Shown here: piece after piece, positions 52,619-64,000 of the stretch | Position numbering within the stretch: position 1 is the first letter of the stretch | Layout of the letters: every line of letters begins with the position of its first letter | Assembly (NCBI GenBank): GCA_000696115.1 | Contig: JJOH01000019.1 | Location: 62,001 to 126,000, forward strand | DNA from: Streptomyces olindensis | GTDB lineage: Bacteria > Actinomycetota > Actinomycetes > Streptomycetales > Streptomycetaceae | Length of the DNA: 64,000 nucleotides | Reading direction: 5' to 3' | Made by a program: the position numbers and the translations under genes | The notes under the pieces: model-generated | Told to the model about the DNA's origin: nothing | What the model saw: only the letters and a program-made list of their open reading frames with translations | The model's database searches: none

Positions 52619-55246
52619 TCAGCCGACCCGGATGCCGACGATGCACGTGTCGTCGTCGGTGTCCGACTTGCTGTAGGTCAGCAGGCGGTCCAGTTGCTGG
52701 TCGAGGGTGCTGGGGGCCGTGCGGGCGGTGGTCAGCAGGTGGGTCAGGGACTCCTCCACGGGCCGGTCGCGGCGTTCGATCAGGCCGTCCGTGTACATCA
52801 ACAGGGTGTCCCCGGCGGCCAGTTGGATCTCGTCCTCCTCGTACGCGACCTCCGGCACCGCGCCGAGCAGCAGGCCCTTCACCAGGGGCAGCGGCGCCGC
52901 CTCGCCGCCCCGGACGAGCACGGGCGGCAGATGGCCCGCCCTGGCCCAGCGCAGCGTCCGCCGGACCGGGTCGTACAGACCGCACACCGCCGTCGCGGTG
53001 ACGGAGCCCGTCAGATGGTGCGCCACGATGTTGAGCCACGACAGCAGCTGTCCCGGCCCGGCGCCGGTCACCGCCAGCCCGCGCAGCGCGTTGCGCAGGA
53101 CGACCATGCTGGTGGCGGCCTCGATGCCGTGGCCCGCCACGTCCCCCACGCACAGCAGCACGTACCCGGACGGCAGGACGACGGCGTCGTACCAGTCACC
53201 GCCCACCAGCTGCTCGGTCTCCGCGGGCCGGTAGCGGACGGCCACCTGGAGGCCGGTCACCCGCAACGGCGCCTGGGTGGGGGGCATGATGGCGTGCTGC
53301 AACTGCAGGGTCAGCCGGTTGCGTTCGGTTGCCTGCTGCTCGGTGTGCGCCAGCTGGTCGCGGGTGGCGGCGAGGGCCACCTCGGTCCAGTGCTGCGCCG
53401 AGATGTCCTGGCAGGCGCCGCGGACCAGCAGCAGCCGACCGTCGGTGTCGAGCACCGGTTCGGCGACGATCCGGATGTGGCGGGTCACCCCGTCGGGCCG
53501 CTGCAGCCGGAAGGCCGCGGCCGCCGGCCGCCGGTGGTGCAGCAGGGTGCGCAGGAAGCGGCGGATGGAGACGCCGTCGTCCGGGTGAGCATGGGACGGC
53601 AGCTCCTCCAGGGGCACCGGGGTGCTCGACTGCGGGCGCCCGTAGAGGTCGAACAGCTGCCCGTTCCAGGTGATCTCACCCGTCAGCACGTTCTCCTCGA
53701 AGCCGCCGATGCGGCCGAGGCGCTGGGCGTGCTGCAGCAGGCTCGCCAGGCGTGCCGTCTCGTCCTCGATCCGCCAGATGAGGAGCACCGAGCTGCCGTG
53801 CCGGCTGATGCTGATGTCCGCGACCGCCGAGAGGGGGACCTGGTCGACGAGCGCGGTGAGGTTCATGCGGCGGGCCCGGAAGGGCTCGCCGGTGGCGTAG
53901 ACCCGCTCGACGCGCTGGAACAGTTCGCTGTCCCCGGCGGCCATCGGGTACGCCTCCAGCAGCAGCGCGCCGCTGACGACCGCCCGCGGCCGGCCGGCCG
54001 GATCCAGGAAGCGGCTGTTCACGTGCTGGATGCGGAAGTCGGCCAGGTGCCCGTCGCCGTCCAGGTGGGGCACCAGGACCAGGGCGGGGTCGTGCAGGCC
54101 GTCGGCCAGGTCCATCAGCTCCGCGGCGTCCGGCAGGACGCGCGGCTCCTGGGTCCCCGCCTGTGGCGGCGTGTACGTCTCCAGGGTGTGGGCGCACAGC
54201 TCGGCCAGGGCCTCGACCTGGCGGACGACCTGCGGGGGCTGCGGTGTCAGGGGCGCCGGCCAGGCGATCTCCAGCACGCCGTGGATGCGCCCTCCGGTGC
54301 CGGCGGGCAGGGCGACCCTGCCCCCGTCCGGGTGGTAGTGGAGGCCGATGCTGGGCAGTCCGGTCCGCCCGAGGGAGGTGATCCACTGGCCCTCGCGTTC
54401 GATGAGGCCCCGTCGCGCCACGGTCACCACGTCCGGTGGGACGTAGCGCCAGCGCGTGGCCTCGGCCGGTGAGAAGCCGGCGCTGCCCGCCAGGGTGAGC
54501 GAACCGTCGGAACCCGCGGCCCAGACGGCCACGGCGACCGCGCCGAGGGGGCGCAGCGCCTGCTCCAGCAGGGCGTCGGCGACGGCCTGGGTGTCGTCCG
54601 CGGCCAGTACGCCGCTCTCGGCCGCGCGCAGGCGTACGGCGGCCGACTCGGGCTCCGCGCCGTCGGCGGCCTTGGTGGCGGCGAGGAACGCGTCCGTCAC
54701 CTCGGACATGCGGTCGCGGGCGGCCTGGTTGATGACGTCGACGGCGAGTTCCAGGGGGGTGACCCGGGCCTGCTCGGCCAGCTCGGCGAGCTGCCGGGCG
54801 GCCTGGACGGGTCCGCACTTCAGCCGTTCGACCAGGACGCCCTTGGCGAGTTCGATCAGGGCCCGGCCCTCGGCCTCCGCCTGGGCGGCCCGCACCTCCC
54901 GGCTGAGCCGTTCGACGGTGGCCGCCAGCCGGCCCACCGGGGAGGCGGGCGAGACTCCGCCGACTTCCGCGAACGGCCCACCGGCTTCCGCGAACGGCCC
55001 ACCGGCTTCCGTGAGGAGCGCGTCGGCTTCCGCGAACGGCCCACCGGCTTCCGCGAGGGGCGCGTCGGGGGACATGAACGGCCCGTCGGAGAGCGCCCGC
55101 TGCTCGTCGGGAGTCGCCGACGGGGACGCGGACGTCGCGGACGGCCCGTCGGACGTCACCGGCGGGGAGGCGGACGCCGGACCGGCGGCGGCGCGCCGGG
55201 CCTCACCGTCCTGATCCGGTTCGCGCGGCTGCTCGGACATGCTCAC
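52619..55246 (-). CDS. ANTAR/GAF/PAS-PP2C SpoIIE-type phosphatase
   Basis: 875 residues from GTG 55246 (GGAG ten bases upstream). An Ala/Pro-rich N-terminus contains five seven-residue repeats. Next come an ANTAR-like three-helix segment (about 105-180; ALIELAKGVLVERL), a GAF domain (about 215-350), PAS-like domains (about 370-620) and a C-terminal SpoIIE PP2C domain (about 640-875). The phosphatase motifs are GGDWYDAV, VGDVAGHGIEAA, YTDGLIERRD and DDDTCIVG, which bind metal. It probably dephosphorylates an anti-anti-sigma protein. No RsbW domain is attached. Confidence 0.86.
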   Translation of the reverse strand: MSMSEQPREPDQDGEARRAAAGPASASPPVTSDGPSATSASPSATPDEQRALSDGPFMSPDAPLAEAGGPFAEADALLTEAGGPFAEAGGPFAEVGGVSPASPVGRLAATVERLSREVRAAQAEAEGRALIELAKGVLVERLKCGPVQAARQLAELAEQARVTPLELAVDVINQAARDRMSEVTDAFLAATKAADGAEPESAAVRLRAAESGVLAADDTQAVADALLEQALRPLGAVAVAVWAAGSDGSLTLAGSAGFSPAEATRWRYVPPDVVTVARRGLIEREGQWITSLGRTGLPSIGLHYHPDGGRVALPAGTGGRIHGVLEIAWPAPLTPQPPQVVRQVEALAELCAHTLETYTPPQAGTQEPRVLPDAAELMDLADGLHDPALVLVPHLDGDGHLADFRIQHVNSRFLDPAGRPRAVVSGALLLEAYPMAAGDSELFQRVERVYATGEPFRARRMNLTALVDQVPLSAVADISISRHGSSVLLIWRIEDETARLASLLQHAQRLGRIGGFEENVLTGEITWNGQLFDLYGRPQSSTPVPLEELPSHAHPDDGVSIRRFLRTLLHHRRPAAAAFRLQRPDGVTRHIRIVAEPVLDTDGRLLLVRGACQDISAQHWTEVALAATRDQLAHTEQQATERNRLTLQLQHAIMPPTQAPLRVTGLQVAVRYRPAETEQLVGGDWYDAVVLPSGYVLLCVGDVAGHGIEAATSMVVLRNALRGLAVTGAGPGQLLSWLNIVAHHLTGSVTATAVCGLYDPVRRTLRWARAGHLPPVLVRGGEAAPLPLVKGLLLGAVPEVAYEEDEIQLAAGDTLLMYTDGLIERRDRPVEESLTHLLTTARTAPSTLDQQLDRLLTYSKSDTDDDTCIVGIRVG
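54963..55067 (-). repeat. five tandem 21-bp units coding heptapeptides
   Basis: Units start at 54963, 54984, 55005, 55026 and 55047, each 21 bp. They encode (minus strand) Gly-Gly-Pro-Phe-Ala-Glu-Ala-type or Asp-Ala-Leu/Pro-Leu-x-Glu-Ala-type heptapeptides in the phosphatase N-terminus. Units 1, 2 and 4 are almost identical. Confidence 0.8.
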
Positions 55247-55343
55247 GGTGTGGATGCTCCTCGGCTGGAGCGCCCTGGGGCGCGGAACGACGGGCGCTGC
55301 GGGGCGCCCGGCCCGCGGGTGTGCGGGGCGGGCGCCGGTGTCC

Positions 55344-59337
<3,994 letters not shown>

Positions 59338-59565
59338 GCGCACCCTCGTTCCGCTCCCCAGGAGTCCCCGCACGCCGAGGACTCGGAACTCCCCCGGGCC
59401 CGCTTGGTCGGCCCGGGTGTCGTGCCTGCATTTCCGTGGTCACGGATCTGCGCGACGTAGAAATACGCCGCAGGCTAACCCAGGTTTCGAGCCCGGAACA
59501 AAGCGTGGACGGCGGTTCGGACGGGTGCGCGACATCGTCGACGACGCGCCCCCTGCCGGTTCGCG

Positions 59566-60868
59566 TCAGGCGTCGGCGTCGACGCGCGGACGGATGCCGT
59601 CCGTGGCCGGTCCGGCGGTGTCCGCGGACTCCTCGGAGAGCCGCTCCATGCCGCTGGTGGTCTTCAGCGGCTTCTCCTTGATGAACAGCACGGCGATCAG
59701 CGCGAGCAGCGCGAAGGGCGTGGCGACGAGGAAGAGTTCTGCGGTGGCGACCCCGTAGGCGTGCTCCACGATGTTCCGCATCGGCTCCGGCAGGGCGGTC
59801 ATGTCGGGCACGCCCCCGTGCCCGGCCTGGCCTCCGCCCGCGGCGGCACCCGAGCCCTCCAGGCTCCTGGTCATCTCGGAGGCGACACGGTTGGCCAGGA
59901 TCGCGCCGAGCACGCTGGTGCCGATGGTGCCGCCCATGCTGCGGAAGAAGGACAACACCGAGGTCGCGGCGCCCAGTTCGGCCGCCGGGACGTCGTTCTG
60001 CGCGGCCAGCACCAGGTTCTGCATCAGCATGCCGACGCCGACGCCCATCACCGCCATGTAGAGGCTGAGCAGCGCGAAGGGGGTGTCGGCGCCGATCGTG
60101 GAGAGCAGGCCGAGGCCCGCGGTCATGGTGACCGCACCCACGACGAGGTACACCTTCCACCGTCCGGTCGCGCTGATGATCTGCCCGGCGACGGTGGAGG
60201 AGAGCAGCAGCCCAAGGATCATCGGCAGGCTCATCAGACCCGCGATCGTGGGGGACTTGCCCAGGGACACCTGGAAGTACTGCGACAGGAAGACCGTGCC
60301 GCCGAACATGGCCACGCCGACGAACAGGCTGGCGACGGTGGTCAGCGTGACGGTGCGGTTGCGGAAGATGCCCAGCGGGATGACCGGCTCGGCGACCTTC
60401 GCCTCGACGAACACGGCGGCGACGAGCAGCGCCACTCCCCCGCCGGTCAGCGCGGCGGTCTGCCACGACGCCCGGTCGAACTCGTTCCCGGCGAGCGTGA
60501 CCCAGATCAGCAGCGCGCAGACGCCCGCGACGATCAGGAAGGCACCGAGGTAGTCGATCTTCGCCTCGCGGCGAACGGTGGGCAGGTGCAGGGTGCGCTG
60601 GAGCAGGGCGATGGCGAGCAGGGCGAAGGGCACGCCGATGAAGAAGCACCAGCGCCAGCCGAGCCACGAGGTGTCCACCAGGACGCCTCCGATCAGCGGA
60701 CCGGCGACGGTGCCCACGGCGAACACGGCGCCGAAGACGCCGGCGTACTTGCCCAGCCTGCGCGGCGGGATGATCGCCGCCATCACGACCTGCGCGAGGG
60801 CGGTGAGGCCGCCGGCGCCGATGCCCTGGGCCACTCGGCTGAGGATGAGCAGCCCGACGTCGCAAAAT
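59566..60868 (-). pseudogene. DHA2-type MFS drug transporter, 5' truncated
   Basis: The frame preserves the region from LILSRVAQGIGAGGLTALAQVV onward: motif C-like GPLIGGVLVD, about ten transmembrane helices and a charged tail. The first ~110 residues (three to four helices, motif A and the usual start) are missing. Similarity stops abruptly at about 60865, next to an AT-rich CAAAATAT. Frames further upstream are Arg-rich and unlike a transporter. QacA/EmrB-type pumps normally have 14 helices and about 500 residues, so this copy is probably inactive. Confidence 0.75.
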
Positions 60869-60879
60869 ATCCGACTGGG

Positions 60880-61024
60880 GATGGAGAGGGCCACGGTGCG
60901 GCGCGCGCCGCTCGATCCGCCCGGGTCGCGGCGTCTTCGGCCCCGCCAGGTGATCACCATGCACGAGGACCGGGCCGTGGCCGGAACAGCGGTCGTCCTG
61001 GAGGTTCTGCGTCCGTCCGCGTGA
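60880..61024 (+). pseudogene. fragment resembling an EF-Tu C-terminal domain end
   Basis: The plus-strand frame ends RRLRPRQVITMHEDRAVAGTAVVLEVL..., which resembles the last strands of EF-Tu domain 3 (for example, IREGGRTVGAGVVAKVL) and small Streptomyces proteins carrying that domain. It begins abruptly at the MFS junction. Rejected as an intact gene; the homology is from memory and weak. Confidence 0.3.
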
Positions 61025-61177
61025 CAGGAGAGAGGCCGGGCCCGCAATGAGTCACCGGAGGGTGGTTGTTCTACCCTCACGGGCAAGGCCGATGGTGCAT
61101 TTTCGGCCTGCAAGGCGATCGAATCAGTCACGCGCGCCGTGGCGGACGCGGGCGGACAACCCCTGCCAGGAGGACCC

Positions 61178-61849
61178 TTGTACGACGACCAGCGGGCGGA
61201 GCGCCCCGGAAGCCACGGAGAGCACCACATACAGCGCGAGTTGGGCACCGTCGAACGCGCCGACCGCTTCTACGACGAACAGGTGCTGGACCGGCTCAAC
61301 CCGCGGATGCGGGAGTTCGTGGCCCGTCAGGAGATGTTCTTCCTCGCCACGGCGGACGGTCGCGGGGAGTGCGACAGCACCTTCCGGGCCGGCCCGCCCG
61401 GATTCCTCCGGGTGCTCGACGACGCGACCCTGGCCTACCCGGAGTACCGCGGGAACGGCGTCATGGCCTCGCTCGGCAACATCCTGGAAAACCCGCACAT
61501 CGGCATCCTGATGATCGACTTCTCCCGGGACCGTATCGGCCTGCACGTCAACGGCCGCGCCCACCTGGTCGCCGATGACGCCATGCGCCGGCGACATCCG
61601 GGCCTGCCGGTCGACCCGGTGCCCGGCCGCCGCCCCCAGATGTGGGTGGAGGTCGAGGTGGAGGAGGCGTACATCCACTGCTCGAAGCACATACCGAGAC
61701 TCGTCCCGGCACCACTGCGGCAGAACACCGCCAGGGAGGGCGGCCCGGCCGCTGACGGCGAGCAGGCCTGGGGCACCGACGACGTCCGGCGCAAGGGCGG
61801 CGACTACTTCGGAGCGGCGGCACAGCGGCACGGGCTGGCGTCACGCTGA
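61178..61849 (+). CDS. pyridoxamine 5'-phosphate oxidase family protein
   Basis: 223 residues from TTG 61178, chosen because AGGAGG (61168-61173) lies four bases before it; a GTG 61139 start lacks a site. The split-barrel FMN-binding fold is clear: FVARQEMFFLATADGRGECDSTFRAGPPGFLRVLD, then NPHIGILMIDFSRDRIGLHVNGRAHLV. A C-terminal ~30 residues are unusual. Such proteins bind FMN or F420; the exact reaction is unknown. Confidence 0.8.
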   Translation: MYDDQRAERPGSHGEHHIQRELGTVERADRFYDEQVLDRLNPRMREFVARQEMFFLATADGRGECDSTFRAGPPGFLRVLDDATLAYPEYRGNGVMASLGNILENPHIGILMIDFSRDRIGLHVNGRAHLVADDAMRRRHPGLPVDPVPGRRPQMWVEVEVEEAYIHCSKHIPRLVPAPLRQNTAREGGPAADGEQAWGTDDVRRKGGDYFGAAAQRHGLASR

Positions 61850-61877
61850 CGGCCGGCGACCGGCCGGCCGTCGCCGG

Positions 61878-63158
<1,281 letters not shown>

Positions 63159-63272
63159 GGTCCACCTCCGTTCGTCGCACCGGACGGTTACCCGGGGTGG
63201 CGTCCGGGAAGCCGGCCCGCGGAACCCGGCGGCGCGGTCACCCGGTGCGCCACCCACCGGCCGAGTGCCCCG

Positions 63273-64000
63273 TCACGGCATCGTGCCCTGGCCGCTGATC
63301 AGGTCGGTGACCGCGGGGAGGCCGCCCCGCGCGAGGGCGGCGCGCTGCCGGTCCGCGCCGGTACCGTCCTGCAGGAGCCGGTGGATCAGGGACGTGACCT
63401 GCCGGGTGTCGCCGGAGGCGTCGAGTGCGGGGGCGACGTAGCGCAGGAACTCGTACAGCATGTCGCCGGCGCGGTGCGGTGTGCCGCCCGGGTCTACCAG
63501 GGTGTCGTCGAGACCGTGACGGGCGGCGTGCCACATGGCGGCCTGGAGCATCTCCGGGGCGCAGTCGGGCACGGGCGCGCCGGCGGCCGTCTCCGCGAGG
63601 GCGGTCTCCACCAGGCCCCGGGTGATCGCGGCGAGCATGACCGCCTCGTCCGCGTGCAGCTGGACGTCCAGGCACCGCACCTCGACGGTGGGATAGCGCG
63701 ACGACAGGCGGGCCTGCCAGTAGAGCTGGCCGGTGTCGGAGATCAGCCCGGCCTCCACCAGCCGCTGCGCACGGCGGTCGTAGTCCGCGGCGTCCCGGAA
63801 GGCCGGGGGCATGCCGCTGACGGGCCAGCGGCTGAAGATCACCGTGCGCCAGCTCGCGAAGCCGGTGTCGTGGCCGTCCCACAGCGGGGAGTTCGCCGCC
63901 ATGGCCGTCAGGGTGGGCAGCCAGGGCCGGATCCGGTTCAGGACCTGCACACCCGCCTCGCGGTCGGGCACGGCGACATGGACGTGGGTGCCGTTCACCA
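63273..64000 (-). CDS. YbdK-type carboxylate-amine ligase, N-terminus beyond the window
   Basis: The stop is at 63273 and the frame is open to the right edge, giving about 242 visible residues; the N-terminal ~130 residues of the ~370-residue family are outside the window. VNGTHVHVAVPDREAGV is followed by ANSPLWDGHDTGFASWR and YPTVEVRCLDVQL, typical of the GCS2/YbdK glutamate-cysteine-ligase-like family. These enzymes make gamma-glutamyl or similar amide bonds with ATP; some have no established substrate. Confidence 0.85.
   Translation of the reverse strand, partial: VNGTHVHVAVPDREAGVQVLNRIRPWLPTLTAMAANSPLWDGHDTGFASWRTVIFSRWPVSGMPPAFRDAADYDRRAQRLVEAGLISDTGQLYWQARLSSRYPTVEVRCLDVQLHADEAVMLAAITRGLVETALAETAAGAPVPDCAPEMLQAAMWHAARHGLDDTLVDPGGTPHRAGDMLYEFLRYVAPALDASGDTRQVTSLIHRLLQDGTGADRQRAALARGGLPAVTDLISGQGTMP

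Overview
The window is Streptomyces-like actinobacterial chromosomal DNA. Most of it has very high GC, strong third-position G/C bias and frequent GTG starts. Typical families are present: a conservon, an XRE-DUF5753/DUF397/ATP-binding module, SpoIIE-type phosphatases, a DUF6083 protein, and rare TTA codons. No tRNA, rRNA, CRISPR array or complete insertion sequence was seen.

The left block (1 to about 12.8 kb) is visibly less GC-rich and looks like accessory DNA. It holds two small coupled minus-strand genes running off the left edge. Next comes a divergent pair (a Cys-rich winged-helix-like protein and an XRE regulator) around three copies of a 17-bp element. A translationally coupled DUF6083 protein/UvrD-type helicase pair follows, then a putative zinc-finger peptide. 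The block ends with a 2109-residue protein that combines an N-terminal Cap4/DUF4297-like nuclease signature, a STAND/NACHT-type P-loop ATPase and about 1500 residues of helical C-terminus. This Avs-like architecture makes it the best candidate for an undescribed (anti-phage) system.

From 13.1 to 22.1 kb a secreted GH30 beta-1,6-galactanase-like enzyme is divergent from an oligopeptide/oligosaccharide ABC operon. The second permease and first ATPase of that operon are fused in one frame, and the binding-protein gene carries a TTA codon. From 22 to 30.4 kb there is a membrane XRE/ricin-like protein (second TTA codon), CsbD with a decaying 3' repeat array, a TPR protein, a DinB-like protein, a PF04672 methyltransferase and the XRE/DUF397/HATPase triad.

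From 30.5 to 43 kb lie a frameshifted sensor-phosphatase, an ECF sigma/CU044_5270 pair, an FprA-like reductase behind a DmdR/IdeR-like iron box, a lamin-tail protein, a hydrolase, an FAD monooxygenase, and a four-gene operon of roadblock-like proteins plus a DUF4388-like protein without its own GTPase. After a UvrA remnant, a methyltransferase and a Tat-exported serine hydrolase, the conservon cvnA-B-C-D occupies 45.8 to 49.8 kb.

The right end (50 to 64 kb) has an orphan binding lipoprotein, a Phd-antitoxin-domain fusion, an ANTAR/PAS/PP2C phosphatase, a frameshifted multi-HAMP hybrid histidine kinase, a 5'-truncated MFS pump joined to a foreign remnant, a PNPOx-like protein, another PP2C phosphatase and a partial YbdK-type carboxylate-amine ligase. 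Many products here are signalling proteins (phosphatases, kinases, anti-sigma-like ATPases, roadblock/GTPase modules). Both frameshifted genes carry a single extra C (coding-strand sense), which may be a sequencing error.
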